From Acinetobacter bereziniae LMG 1003 = CIP 70.12 (GTDB taxonomy: Bacteria > Pseudomonadota > Gammaproteobacteria > Pseudomonadales > Moraxellaceae): DNA of 64,000 nucleotides. This document shows positions 48,130 to 57,969 of the stretch, one piece after another; position 1 is the stretch's first letter, and every line of letters starts with the position of its first letter. The stretch lies in contig NZ_KB849756.1 of the NCBI RefSeq assembly GCF_000368925.1, positions 2,061,679-2,125,678 on the forward strand, read 5' to 3'. The notes under the pieces are model-generated. The model saw only the letters and a program-made list of their open reading frames with translations. It had not been told where the DNA came from and searched no databases. Position numbers and translations under genes: made by a program.

Positions 48130-50214
48130 TTAAAATTTCATGCTCACGCGCGCCCAATAGTTACGCCCAGTATTATTAAATTGCTGTGTGCCGACTTGAC
48201 CATCAGCGCCAACACCTAACTTATTCAAATGTTCGGTATAGGTTTTATCGAATACATTATCGACACCAACAGACAAATTCAGATTTTTTTGAATGTTGTA
48301 AGAAGCATTTAGAGCCAAAGTGGTAAAGCCTTTGCTTTCACCTGTATCATAACCCACGATATTACCTTGGTTTAGGCTAATACGATCTTGTTTTGCCACA
48401 GCACGCCATAACAATCCAAAAGAATATTGATCTTGCACATATCGTAAGTTTAAACGTCCTTCTAATGGTGCAATTTGTGGTAATGCTTGATGTGTGTCGG
48501 TATTTTCACCCCATGCATACATTGCACTAAGATCAGCTTGAATGGCATCAGTAAATTGGTAACCTACCCCAGCTTCTGCACCTGCAATGGTTGCATCGAC
48601 ATTTTTTGCACCCGCACTAAATGATGAACCATGACTATGCCCATCCATTCCACCTGTTGGATGATTATGATAACTCAATAAAATAAAGTCATTAATCAAC
48701 CCAGCATAAGCTGATGTCCATGCGCTGAAAGGACCATGTTGGTATTGATAACCAAGATCCAACTGTAAAGTTTTTTCAGTATCTAAGCCGTTAAAAGCAT
48801 TAGGTGTACCAGGATTACCATGAGCTGAACTAAAAAGCTCCCAATAATCTGGAACACGTTCCACATAACCTAAACCAATATAAGACTTGGCATTATGTTC
48901 AGGATGCTGACCTTCTAAACGTATAAAGGCACTTGGTAATGTTTTATCTAACTCAAGATTAAGCCCTTTTGCTTTTGATTCTGCTCTTAAATCCTTTACA
49001 TTCACTTGATCTAAACGAGCACCTGTCACCAACTTGTAGGCATCATTAAACTGATAGCCTAACTCACCAAATGCACCATAAGACTGAAATTTCATATTAA
49101 GCGCAAAAGGCATATTCATTTTTGGAGACACCATATCTCCACCATGCTTATTAAATTGTGAATCTATCCCTGTAATTAAACTTAACTTATCCCATTCACT
49201 GGTCATGGCTAAACGGCTATTTAAAGTACGGCGTGTCACCTCCATATCGGAATGATTTAACACCATCTCATGTTTGTTATTCATAACCAATTCAGGACTT
49301 GGCTTACGTAAACTATAATTATCCATAATATGGTCGTTATAACTATAATTAACCTGCCCTTCGAGTTTTTTAATCACAGGGCTCAGATTTTTTTTCTCAA
49401 AACGTAGACCAAGGCTTTCACGAGCAAACTGCGAGCCATCCATGGTTCGACCGGCATATTCAGCCTCACCATCTGCTTTACCGCCTGTTAGTTCAACCCA
49501 AGTATCCTCATTGGGTGTCCATCCCAGAGCCAAGTCCGTATTCCAGCGCTCCCAAGAAGATGGAACTTTATGACCATCACCATCTTCATAGCTATTGGAT
49601 TCAGAACGGTTGGCATTGACACGTAAATATTTTTTACTGTCGCCAACAGCAGCTTCAATGTTGTGGTCCAAACGCCCAAAAGATCCGACCAAAACACTGG
49701 CTTGACCGAGATAGTTTTTCTCATCAGTCAATGTTGGTTTCTGACGCTCAAAAATGACAGTTGCTGCTGAACCTGTATTGGCATATTGAACGGTTTGTGG
49801 TCCTTTCACGACTGAAATTCGATCAAAGCTTTCAGGTTGAATATATGATGTTGGTGCATCCATTCGTGCAGGGCATGCGCCTAAGTTTTCTGTACCATCT
49901 GTCAATATTTTGATTCGTGTACCAAACATGCCACGGAACGTAACATCACCATTGGTTCCACCACTTTTAATGGCGTTAAAACCCGCGATACTTTGTAGAT
50001 AGTCCGCACCATCTGTTGCAGGTACAGGCTGAATTGGCTGTTTAGGATCAGCATGAACAATCAATCCGTTGGCGTCATTATTGAGCTGAGCTGTCACAAC
50101 AATCGGTGTGAGTTGAGCAGTTTCCTGCTGATCTTGAGCAAAAGCGGTTACTGAATAACAAGCGATAGAAATCGCAGCCGCTAAGGGCTGTAAAAAAAAT
50201 TGAGGTTGAGCCAT
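48130..50214 (-). CDS. oprC: TonB-dependent copper receptor (OprC-like)
   Basis: 694 residues. Signal peptide (about 1-26), plug domain (about 35-160) and a 22-strand barrel ending in a terminal phenylalanine (SMKF). The copper ligands known from Pseudomonas OprC are kept: C114-x3-M118 in GACPARMD and H295-x-M297 in DHIMDNY, with the same distance between pairs. It should import copper across the outer membrane with TonB energy. It stands in a run of four minus-strand genes, 82 bases after the DUF2946 gene. Confidence 0.93.
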   Translation of the reverse strand: MAQPQFFLQPLAAAISIACYSVTAFAQDQQETAQLTPIVVTAQLNNDANGLIVHADPKQPIQPVPATDGADYLQSIAGFNAIKSGGTNGDVTFRGMFGTRIKILTDGTENLGACPARMDAPTSYIQPESFDRISVVKGPQTVQYANTGSAATVIFERQKPTLTDEKNYLGQASVLVGSFGRLDHNIEAAVGDSKKYLRVNANRSESNSYEDGDGHKVPSSWERWNTDLALGWTPNEDTWVELTGGKADGEAEYAGRTMDGSQFARESLGLRFEKKNLSPVIKKLEGQVNYSYNDHIMDNYSLRKPSPELVMNNKHEMVLNHSDMEVTRRTLNSRLAMTSEWDKLSLITGIDSQFNKHGGDMVSPKMNMPFALNMKFQSYGAFGELGYQFNDAYKLVTGARLDQVNVKDLRAESKAKGLNLELDKTLPSAFIRLEGQHPEHNAKSYIGLGYVERVPDYWELFSSAHGNPGTPNAFNGLDTEKTLQLDLGYQYQHGPFSAWTSAYAGLINDFILLSYHNHPTGGMDGHSHGSSFSAGAKNVDATIAGAEAGVGYQFTDAIQADLSAMYAWGENTDTHQALPQIAPLEGRLNLRYVQDQYSFGLLWRAVAKQDRISLNQGNIVGYDTGESKGFTTLALNASYNIQKNLNLSVGVDNVFDKTYTEHLNKLGVGADGQVGTQQFNNTGRNYWARVSMKF

Positions 50215-50296
50215 TTTCTTTCTCTTAAATCATAAATATGAGCTGCGACAAAGCAGCATCAGGACCTCGACAAAAAGTTCCTAAAAAAGTTTTGAT

Positions 50297-50761
50297 TTAA
50301 GCGAAAACGGGCGGAGCGCGTCCTTGAGGAAGTAAAAATAAGCGTTGCAGGACAAAATAAACATGTCGAAATGCTTTTTGAAATGCAACCAGACGTACTT
50401 GGATACGATCTAAGATTTCTTTGACTTCAAGTTCTGGAGGTAAAACCAGATTGCCATAGACTGTACAGTATTGGCATTGGTGACCTGCATCATGATGATG
50501 GCTTGTCTGTTCTTGTACAGCAGGCTCATGATGTGCCATCAGATGCTGATGACCCGAAGCCTCCTGCGTCAAAGAAGCCGAATGATGTTGATGATGAGTA
50601 CTTTGTTGATGTTTCTCATAAAAGTGACTTTGCACTAAAGCTTGAGTAATAGTTTCACAGACCGGCGCAATTTGATATTGCTTCGGTAGCAAAGGCTGTA
50701 AAAATACAGCAATCTGTAAAAAAACTGCGGTGAAACCCAGCAGTAAACCTATTCTCAACAA
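50297..50761 (-). CDS. DUF2946 family His-rich protein
   Basis: 154 residues from TTG 50761 (GAG 9 bases before); TTG 50758 is equally possible. The frame opens with a TTG at 50800, but that lies inside the def terminator hairpin and is unlikely. An N-terminal hydrophobic segment is followed by a strongly His-rich stretch (HHQHHS, HQHLMAHH, SHHHDAGHQCQYC) and a second hydrophobic part ending in PQGRAPPVFA, the usual end of DUF2946 proteins. Members are next to copper receptors in many genomes. It likely handles copper in the periplasm (inference). Confidence 0.8.
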   Translation of the reverse strand: MLRIGLLLGFTAVFLQIAVFLQPLLPKQYQIAPVCETITQALVQSHFYEKHQQSTHHQHHSASLTQEASGHQHLMAHHEPAVQEQTSHHHDAGHQCQYCTVYGNLVLPPELEVKEILDRIQVRLVAFQKAFRHVYFVLQRLFLLPQGRAPPVFA

Positions 50762-50797
50762 AACGTTCGTCTCAACATTTTTCGAGCCAGAGTATAA

Positions 50798-50823
50798 CAA
50801 AGCCCAAACAAAATTGGGCTTTG
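50798..50823 (-). terminator. Terminator of def
   Basis: 10-bp stem CAAAGCCCAA/TTGGGCTTTG, loop of 6, with a short U-rich tail on the minus strand. Confidence 0.7.
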
Positions 50824-50868
50824 TATTGAAGAAAAATTCAAGAAACTTTTAACTTTCAATTCTCTATA

Positions 50869-51399
50869 TCAACGTTTTGCAGGAACTTTCTGCTTTTCAC
50901 GTTGACGCACGACTTTTTCAACTTTTTCACGTGCACGTTGACGCTTCAACGGAGATAAATAGTCAACAAATAACTTACCGTTTAAGTGGTCCATTTCATG
51001 TTGAATACACACAGCCAATAATTCATCCGCTTCAAGCTCAAAAGCTTTACCATCAAGGTCAATTGCTTCGATTTTAACTCGTGACGGACGCTCAACTTTA
51101 TCGTATATTTGGGGAACAGAAAGACATCCCTCTTCATAAGAGAATGTTTCTTCTGTAAGTGGTGTTATTTTGGGGTTAATGAACACCATAGGTTGGTCTT
51201 TATTTTCAGACAAATCCATGACGATAAGTTGAATATGTTGATCGACCTGTGTAGCAGCCAGACCAATACCTGGCGCTTCATACATGGTTTCAAACATGTC
51301 AGCTGCTAATTGACGAATTTCATCAGTTACAGCATCGACAGGTTTTGCAATGGTACGTAAACGGGGATCAGGAAAACTTAAAATTGGTAATAAGGCCAT
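50869..51399 (-). CDS. def: Peptide deformylase
   Basis: 176 residues, the usual length. It removes the formyl group from new proteins. The three motifs are intact: GIGLAATQ, EGCLSVP (cysteine metal ligand) and QHEMDH (two histidine ligands and catalytic glutamate). It is not followed by fmt as in E. coli, so it may be a separate or second copy. Divergent to the LysM gene. Confidence 0.96.
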   Translation of the reverse strand: MALLPILSFPDPRLRTIAKPVDAVTDEIRQLAADMFETMYEAPGIGLAATQVDQHIQLIVMDLSENKDQPMVFINPKITPLTEETFSYEEGCLSVPQIYDKVERPSRVKIEAIDLDGKAFELEADELLAVCIQHEMDHLNGKLFVDYLSPLKRQRAREKVEKVVRQREKQKVPAKR

Positions 51400-51522
51400 A
51401 CTGTATCCTCTGTTGCTATGCCATTGATCTTAAAACTAAATGAAGAATATGCTTCATTAAAAAAATGTGTGTAATATGCGTATTATAACGCATATAGAGA
51501 CATAATTTTAGGAATTATGATA

Positions 51523-52674
51523 ATGAAAAAGGTTTTAACTGGCATAACAGGTTTTCATGCCAAGGGGTTCAAGAAACAGTTACTTGCTGTGACACTATGT
51601 TTAAGTGCAGGATTCACTTACATGGAAATGACACATGCAAGCCCAAATGTTAATCCACCTGCACTCAAATCCAGTGCACCCAATGTTTATGTGGTGAAAC
51701 GTGGTGATACCTTATGGGATATCGCAGGGAAATTTTTAAGTAAGCCGTGGCGTTGGCCTGAAATCTGGGCAAGCAATAAACATGTTAAAAATCCACACTG
51801 GATTTATCCTGGCGATAAATTACTGTTATGTACTTTAGATGGTCGTCCATTAATCGGCGTGGATGAAGGTGATGGTTGTGAGGGTATTATTCGTCGTCAT
51901 CAAGGTGGAACATCTTTACGTCCACAAGTACGTGTGGAGTCATTAAACAGTGCAATTTCGGTGATTCCTCTATCTGATATTCAACCGTGGCTAGAACACA
52001 GCATTGTCATCAGTCCTGAGTCTTTACAAAATATTCCTTATACCATTGGTGCTGCTGATAATCGTGTGATTACGGGTGCTGGTCAAACCGTATATGCACG
52101 CGGAAATGGCTTAGTGGTAGGTCAGCGCTATGGCATTTACCGCGAAGGTAAACCTTATATGTTCCTCAATGCGGAAGGTAAAAAGTTTAATGCGGGACTG
52201 GAGTTATCTGAAGTTGCTTCAGCAATCGCAACGGCGGGTGAAAATGATGTCACCACACTTGAATTGACCAAGAGCTACAATGCCGAAGTTCGTAAAGGTG
52301 ATTATGTTCTTCCTAGCTATGATGCAGAACTACCGAGCTTGTTCTATCCAACCACCACTAATGAAGTGAGTACTGGTGGTAAAGTGGTGCGTGTCCAAGG
52401 TTCGATTGGTACAGCAGCGCAACACAGTGTGGTCACTATTGATCGCGGTAACTTACAAGGTGCGAAACCTGGACAAGTATTTAGTATTTATCAACAAGGT
52501 GAAGTTGTTCGTGATCCAAAAACCAAGGAATCGGTAAAATTACCAAGTCAGCAAATTGGTACACTGATGATTTTTAAAAGTTTTGATCATCTGAGTTATG
52601 CTTATATTTTAGAAAGCAACTTACCGATTAAAATAGGTGCTGAGATCAAACCACCTGCGATTACAGATCAGTGA
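51523..52674 (+). CDS. LysM domain cell-wall binding protein
   Basis: 383 residues from ATG 51523 (AGGA 9 bases before; ATG 51517 is too close). Membrane/signal segment about 20-40, then a LysM domain (about 55-105) with YVVKRGDTLWDIAGKF and WIYPGDKL. The remaining part is beta-rich with no named domain. It is likely exported and binds peptidoglycan. It is followed closely by dprA, a common order in Acinetobacter and pseudomonads. Confidence 0.9.
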   Translation: MKKVLTGITGFHAKGFKKQLLAVTLCLSAGFTYMEMTHASPNVNPPALKSSAPNVYVVKRGDTLWDIAGKFLSKPWRWPEIWASNKHVKNPHWIYPGDKLLLCTLDGRPLIGVDEGDGCEGIIRRHQGGTSLRPQVRVESLNSAISVIPLSDIQPWLEHSIVISPESLQNIPYTIGAADNRVITGAGQTVYARGNGLVVGQRYGIYREGKPYMFLNAEGKKFNAGLELSEVASAIATAGENDVTTLELTKSYNAEVRKGDYVLPSYDAELPSLFYPTTTNEVSTGGKVVRVQGSIGTAAQHSVVTIDRGNLQGAKPGQVFSIYQQGEVVRDPKTKESVKLPSQQIGTLMIFKSFDHLSYAYILESNLPIKIGAEIKPPAITDQ

Positions 52675-52697
52675 TTTTTCAGTAATGTGATGTAAAT

Positions 52698-53825
52698 ATG
52701 TTGAATCAAATACCCGATCATCAATTGAATGCCATTCAACTTTGGTATTTGGTTCAACACTCAACCAGCGCCTTCCGTAAGCTAGAGAGTTATTTTGGTT
52801 CTATTGCAAAAGCGGTAGCTCCAGAAAGCTTACCCCGCTGGTCTGAACTTAAAATTCATAAAAATCATATCGAGCGAGCCAATGTCTTTGTAACAGCACA
52901 AGGACAATCCCAATTTAAAATATGCTTAGATAAAATCCAACAACATAGTGATTTTATTCTGTTAGATACCGATTCAAATTACCCACAACAACTGCTTCCT
53001 TATCAAAACCATCCTCCAATTTTATTTGGAAAAGGGTCTTCACAAAACTTGAGTCAACCTCAGATTGCAATTGTCGGTAGTCGAAAAGCCAGTCCGCATG
53101 GAAAACAAGTGGCATATGATTTTGCTTATTATTTAAGTGAAAAAGGCTTTTTTATTACCAGCGGGTTAGCGCAAGGAATTGATGAAGCTGCACATATGGG
53201 TGGTCTCAAAAACCAGCGAACCATTGCTGTGATTGGTACAGGGTTAGATTTAGTTTATCCAAGCCAAAATCGAAAGTTACAAGAGCAAATTCTACAAAAT
53301 TCTGGAAGCATCATCAGTGAGTATCTTCCAGAGACTCAGCCTATTTCACGTAATTTTCCTTATCGAAATCGTATTGTGAGCGGTTTAAGTCTAGGTGTTC
53401 TTGTCGCAGAAGCACAATTGGGTAGCGGCTCATTAATTACCGCTCAAACGGCGGCTGAACAAGGTAAAATTATTTTTGCCATTCCTGGGCATATTTATGG
53501 AGAACACCACCAAGGTTGCCATCAACTCATTCGTGAGGGTGCAATCCTTGTTGATCATCCTGAACAAATTGTGGAAGATTTAGCTCTACCCACCCAATGG
53601 CAATGTACACAGCAAGCTGAAACCAACTCACAGCCCCCTGAAATTCCTGAATATTTATTCCAACTCTACCAATTACTAGATTGGATTGGGCAAGACCTAG
53701 ATACATTGGCTCAAAAATCCAAACTCAACACCGCACAATTAACCAGTTATTTGATGGAATTAGAACTGTTGGGACTCTGCATTCAACAATCTGGACTATA
53801 CTTACGTTGCCGAGTCAGCTATTAA
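52698..53825 (+). CDS. dprA: DNA processing protein DprA
   Basis: 375 residues. A central Rossmann domain (about 115-290) with QIAIVGSRKASPHGK, TSGLAQGIDEAAH and VAEAQLGSGSLITAQ, and a C-terminal winged-helix domain (about 320-370). DprA protects incoming single-stranded DNA and loads RecA in natural transformation, which many Acinetobacter carry out. It lies 23 bases after the LysM gene and 47 bases before tsaC. Confidence 0.95.
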   Translation: MLNQIPDHQLNAIQLWYLVQHSTSAFRKLESYFGSIAKAVAPESLPRWSELKIHKNHIERANVFVTAQGQSQFKICLDKIQQHSDFILLDTDSNYPQQLLPYQNHPPILFGKGSSQNLSQPQIAIVGSRKASPHGKQVAYDFAYYLSEKGFFITSGLAQGIDEAAHMGGLKNQRTIAVIGTGLDLVYPSQNRKLQEQILQNSGSIISEYLPETQPISRNFPYRNRIVSGLSLGVLVAEAQLGSGSLITAQTAAEQGKIIFAIPGHIYGEHHQGCHQLIREGAILVDHPEQIVEDLALPTQWQCTQQAETNSQPPEIPEYLFQLYQLLDWIGQDLDTLAQKSKLNTAQLTSYLMELELLGLCIQQSGLYLRCRVSY

Positions 53826-53872
53826 GGTTCACAATAGCCTTCTATTTTTTCGAACTGACAAGGTGAACATCA

Positions 53873-54442
53873 ATGATTACAACCTCAGTTGCTGAAGCTG
53901 CACAAATTCTTCAACAAGGTAAAGTATTGGCTTATCCAACAGAGGCGGTATGGGGTCTAGGTTGCGACCCATTTAATGAACATGCATTTTTAGAAATTCT
54001 TAGACTCAAGCAACGCCCTATTGAAAAAGGGGTCATCTTACTGGCAGGTCAGCTTTCGCAAGTTGAACATCTACTAACAAATGTAGACTCAAGTATTCGT
54101 GAACAAATCATACAATCTTGGACTCAACGTTCTCACACGGAACGAGCGACAACATGGTTACTTCCAGCAGACGAACAGATTCCACAATGGATCAAAGGTC
54201 AACATACACAAGTCGCTGTTCGAGTCACCAATCACCCATTATGTACAGCTTTGTGCAATGCATTTAATGGTTTTATTGTTTCAACCAGCGCCAATCCTGC
54301 AAGTTTAACACCAGCTCGCTCACTACAAGAAGCCAGTCACTATTTTGGCTCAGAATTGAATTATTTAAATGGTGATTTAGGTTTAAGCCGAGAGCCAAGC
54401 AAAATTATTGATGCCTCAACTGGGCAAATCATTCGTGATTAA
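53873..54442 (+). CDS. tsaC: Threonylcarbamoyl-AMP synthase
   Basis: 189 residues, the short (TsaC/YrdC) form. It makes threonylcarbamoyl-AMP for the t6A37 modification of tRNAs. The YrdC fold shows AYPTEAVWGLGCDP, LKQRPIEKG and VSTSANPASLTPA. AAGGTG precedes the ATG. The order dprA-tsaC is conserved in many proteobacteria. Confidence 0.95.
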   Translation: MITTSVAEAAQILQQGKVLAYPTEAVWGLGCDPFNEHAFLEILRLKQRPIEKGVILLAGQLSQVEHLLTNVDSSIREQIIQSWTQRSHTERATTWLLPADEQIPQWIKGQHTQVAVRVTNHPLCTALCNAFNGFIVSTSANPASLTPARSLQEASHYFGSELNYLNGDLGLSREPSKIIDASTGQIIRD

Positions 54443-54872
54443 TCAGAAATATCTCAATCAACACGTCATCTTTTGTGAAAATTGACATTAAAAAAAGCAA
54501 AAAAAAACTCAGCCATATATAGGGTTGGCTGAGTATAAAAAAGGATGCGGTTAATCACATCCAGAGGGTATGATGAATTTGATAAATACAGTGTAAGCCA
54601 GTTTCATTAAGAAATTCTTAATTGGCTCGATGAAAAATATTATCCTATAAATATTTTTCGAATACAAACATATTATTCCGCCTATTTTTTAATCATACTT
54701 TATAATCAGCAATTGATTACAAACTCGCAATATATTTAAGTAGTTAAATTTATTTTATTATTTAAGATTTTGAACGCTAAATTCTTAATTAAAAATAATT
54801 TTTGAGTGAATTTAATACTGAATCAGAACACAAAATAGTTGATTAATCGTATAAATTTCACTCATTTTAAAT
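54443..54872. other. Gene-free region with a minus-strand terminator and palindromes
   Basis: 430 very AT-rich bases between convergent genes. It contains the terminator at 54503-54535, a hairpin GGATG/CATCC (54543-54562), and the perfect palindrome TTAAGAAATTCTTAA (54607-54621). These could belong to a long 3' end of the EamA transcript or to a small RNA. Confidence 0.5.
54503..54535 (-). terminator. Minus-strand intrinsic terminator
   Basis: Stem ACTCAGCCA/TGGCTGAGT with a long loop; on the minus strand a run of nine Ts follows. It lies more than 330 bases past the EamA stop. Confidence 0.75.
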
Positions 54873-55793
54873 TTAAGATGCAGAAATAGATTTACTTTTT
54901 TTGACACTATGTGACTTTTTTTGTGCCAAAGCAATACCGACCAAAATGATGATTCCACCAATTGTATGATAAATCGTCCAATCTTCATGTAACCAAAAAT
55001 ACGCAATAATGGCGGTAAATACAGGCATTAAGTTCATAAAAATACTGGTTCGATTTGGACCCAAATATTGAACCGCCATCATCCAAAGTAAAGGTGCGAT
55101 CAGGGATGGGAATGCACCTGCATACAGCACACTGGCAACATTACTCGCATTTATCGTATCGATCCCTAAATAAAATACAAAAGGTAAGTGATAAATCAAA
55201 GTAAATGCGATTTGTACATATAGACTCAGGAGTAAGGGCACTTTTAATTGCCATTTCTTTAAAAATACGCCATAAAAGGCATAAAAGAACACAGCTAAGA
55301 CCATGATCAGATCACCAGAATGACCTGCCAATTGAGTCAAATTAGCAAAATCTCCACGCCCGATCACATACACTAATCCTGCAAAAGACAATATGCTCCC
55401 GATCACTGCATAGCGATTTGGAATTTCACGCAACAACATCATCGATACCAGTATCGTAAATACTGGAATAAAGGCATTGATAATCCCCATATTCGTTGCA
55501 GTGGTGTAATGCGCCGCACTATATGCCAAACCTTGGTACAAGAACATCCCAAAAGCACTCAGTACGGCAAATTGAACAAAGTGTTGACGGATTAAATCCC
55601 GTTGCTGCCAGACCTTAGACAACATAAAAGGAGTCAAAAGAATAAATGCCACCAACCAGCGATAAAAACTAATACTGACAGGTGAAATATAATCTGTGAC
55701 ATAACGTGTCACTGCAATATTGAGTGACCAGATCAAGACAGCGATAATGGGTAAACTGACTGCCCACCACATAGGTTTCGTGTTGGTGTACAT
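54873..55793 (-). CDS. EamA-family (DMT) transporter
   Basis: 306 residues from ATG 55793 (GGAA just upstream); GTG 55802 adds three residues. Ten membrane helices in two EamA halves (about 8-140 and 150-295), with the typical ends PVSISFYRWLVAFILL and LGPNRTSIFMNLMPVFTAII. Members export amino acids or metabolites; the substrate is not predictable. The C-terminus is basic and short. Confidence 0.88.
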   Translation of the reverse strand: MYTNTKPMWWAVSLPIIAVLIWSLNIAVTRYVTDYISPVSISFYRWLVAFILLTPFMLSKVWQQRDLIRQHFVQFAVLSAFGMFLYQGLAYSAAHYTTATNMGIINAFIPVFTILVSMMLLREIPNRYAVIGSILSFAGLVYVIGRGDFANLTQLAGHSGDLIMVLAVFFYAFYGVFLKKWQLKVPLLLSLYVQIAFTLIYHLPFVFYLGIDTINASNVASVLYAGAFPSLIAPLLWMMAVQYLGPNRTSIFMNLMPVFTAIIAYFWLHEDWTIYHTIGGIIILVGIALAQKKSHSVKKSKSISAS

Positions 55794-55928
55794 AACTTCC
55801 ACTATTCATGAGAACTTGCAAGAATTATCAATGAAGTCTGAATCAATTTAAATATGGCATTTCAGACATCTATAGGGTTTTTCAGACAAATCACTGTAAG
55901 GTATTGATATTACCGAATATTCTCAAAC

Positions 55929-56573
55929 CTAAAATAAGTCCCAAGTTTTTATTGCCAGTGCCACCACATTTTGCAACTGTTTTAACCCCACACCATCACG
56001 AGCTTGCATGGTTAAACCTTGGATCACCGTAGAATAATAATCTGCCATTGCTTGTAAATCAGCTTGTGGATTTAGATCACCATCTTTTATCCCTTGCTCT
56101 AAGCGTTGATAAATTCTTTCTTTGACTTGCTGTCTTTTGAGTAGTAAATCATGTTGAATTGGCGCATGTTCTTGAGAACAATTGATGGTTGCTGTCACCA
56201 ACATACAGCCTGTTGGTTTATTCTGTTGAACAAGTTTTTTAAGATTTTCATGCAGATAAAGTTCAATCGCAATTTTTGCGGTCTTGGCTTGTTGAAAAAT
56301 AATATCTAGTGAACAAGCCTCATGTTTTAAGTAATAGGCTAAACAGGCATAAAAAAACTGTGATTTATCACCAAAACTACTGTAAATACTCGGTGCAGTA
56401 AGATTGAGTGCTTTGGTTAAATCACTCATCGATGTCGCCTCATAACCAAATTCCCAGAACAACAACATCGCTTTGTGCAATGCCTGTTGCTCATCAAAAC
56501 ATTTGGGGCGACCACGTCCGCGTTTAATCACCTGTTTTTCCGCGACTAAATCATGCTCTTCAGAATCCGCCAT
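55929..56573 (-). CDS. TetR-family regulator
   Basis: 214 residues from ATG 56573 (GAAG upstream); ten more codons are open upstream. Helix-turn-helix at about 25-70 with YEATSMSDLTKALNLTAPSIYSSFGDKSQFF. A basic RGRGRPKCF precedes it, as in the AcuR/YcdC-like branch. Divergent to the MFS gene, which it probably represses. Confidence 0.88.
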   Translation of the reverse strand: MADSEEHDLVAEKQVIKRGRGRPKCFDEQQALHKAMLLFWEFGYEATSMSDLTKALNLTAPSIYSSFGDKSQFFYACLAYYLKHEACSLDIIFQQAKTAKIAIELYLHENLKKLVQQNKPTGCMLVTATINCSQEHAPIQHDLLLKRQQVKERIYQRLEQGIKDGDLNPQADLQAMADYYSTVIQGLTMQARDGVGLKQLQNVVALAIKTWDLF

Positions 56574-56614
56574 AATCTTCACACATATTTTTATAACAAA
56601 CATTATTAAATTAA

Positions 56615-56643
56615 TTGACAGCTAAGAATTAATCAAATATTTT
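56615..56643 (+). promoter_or_regulatory. Promoter of the MFS gene with overlapping operator candidate
   Basis: TTGACA (56615-56620), 17-base spacer, TATTTT (56638-56643). The -35 is flanked by TTAATT and AATTAA (56611-56632), an inverted repeat that may be the TetR site. Confidence 0.6.
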
Positions 56644-56713
56644 ATTTTTATAACGATCGCTAATCAATTAAAACTCCCTCTCACATTCTCATGCTTTCAT
56701 CAGGACTATATTC

Positions 56714-57958
56714 ATGAACATGATGCAATCAGAAATTTCGCAACAACCTTCATCAGAGGTTGCCCCCAGTAATCAAGGCAGTTGGCTAGCACTGCTTACC
56801 GTTGCTGTCACTGCTTTCGCTTTGGTCACCAGCGAATTCCTTCCTATTGGTGTTCTGAATAGCATTTCTACAGATTTGCATGTCTCTGTGGGTACAGCAG
56901 GGTTAATGATTACATTACCAGGCATCATGGCAGCCTTAGCGGCTCCATTGTTACCCGTACTGGTAAAAAATTTAGATCGACGTTATTTGCTACTCGCCCT
57001 TGCTGCAACCATGGTTATTACCAATGCCATTACTGCAATTGCACCGAATTTTGAAATTTTATTAATCAGCCGTTTTATTCTTGGTTTTGCCATTGGTGGC
57101 TTCTGGGCAACTGCCATTGCTTTAAGTGGTCGTTTAGCTCCGAGACACCTGCCTATTGCCAAAGCAACAGCGACGGTTATGGCTGGTGTAACTTTAGCGA
57201 CTGTACTTGGTGTGCCAATTGGCACATGGCTCAGTGATGCTTATGGTTGGCGTACATCATTTGCCATTACCGCTGTCATTGGATTTATTGTGTTGTTGCT
57301 GGGTGTCAAATTTATCCCGAGTCTAAAACCAGAATCAGCCATCCATTTTAAAGATTTACCTGCTCTATTAAGAATCAATAAAGCCAGACAAGGTTTAATT
57401 ATTATCTTATTAATTGGTTTAGCTCACTTTTCTTCATTTAGTTATCTCACACCATTTTTCAAAAATTCAGCAGGTTTTGATAATGCAACCATCAGTTCAC
57501 TCTTGTTACTATTTGGTGTAGCTGGCGTATTTGGGAATGCGTTTGCTGGTTACAGTGGTAATTTAAATGTTCGCTATACTTTTGCCTTTGTCGCAATTTG
57601 TTTTGGAATTGTGTTCTTCGGCTTCCCACTCTTGGCAATTCAACCGATTGGTGCATTTATTCTGACTGCGCTGTGGGGTTTTGCATTTGGTGCGTTTCCA
57701 ACAACAGCCAATATATGGATGTTTTTACATGCGCCTCATGCAGTTGAAAAAGGCATGCCTTTATTTGTTGGTTTTTTCCAAGTAATGATTGCAACAGGTG
57801 CTTTGATCGGCGGCTATATTGTTGATCATTTTAATGCCAACATTTTATTGTATAGTGTACTTAGCTTTATTCTTTTAGCCTTTATTTCAATTTTCACTTT
57901 GAGTCGAGGCTTAAATAATCCAAAAACTGAAACCAATGCTATGCAATGTGAGAGTTAA
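56714..57958 (+). CDS. MFS transporter, DHA1-type (AraJ/NepI-like) efflux
   Basis: 414 residues, 12 helices. It starts with a hydrophilic 20-residue head, then WLALLTVAVTAFALVTSEFLPIGVL, the typical first helix of this branch; RFILGFAIGGFWATAIAL is motif-like for DHA1 efflux pumps of arabinose/purine nucleoside type. It probably expels small molecules with proton exchange. A divergent TetR gene and a following AraC gene (11 bases) frame it as a regulated cassette. Confidence 0.88.
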   Translation: MNMMQSEISQQPSSEVAPSNQGSWLALLTVAVTAFALVTSEFLPIGVLNSISTDLHVSVGTAGLMITLPGIMAALAAPLLPVLVKNLDRRYLLLALAATMVITNAITAIAPNFEILLISRFILGFAIGGFWATAIALSGRLAPRHLPIAKATATVMAGVTLATVLGVPIGTWLSDAYGWRTSFAITAVIGFIVLLLGVKFIPSLKPESAIHFKDLPALLRINKARQGLIIILLIGLAHFSSFSYLTPFFKNSAGFDNATISSLLLLFGVAGVFGNAFAGYSGNLNVRYTFAFVAICFGIVFFGFPLLAIQPIGAFILTALWGFAFGAFPTTANIWMFLHAPHAVEKGMPLFVGFFQVMIATGALIGGYIVDHFNANILLYSVLSFILLAFISIFTLSRGLNNPKTETNAMQCES

Positions 57959-57969
57959 AACTTTTAACC

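Noticed and set aside
54482..54487. TTGACA as a plus-strand promoter
   Set aside because: No -10 hexamer at a fitting distance and no plus-strand gene behind it.
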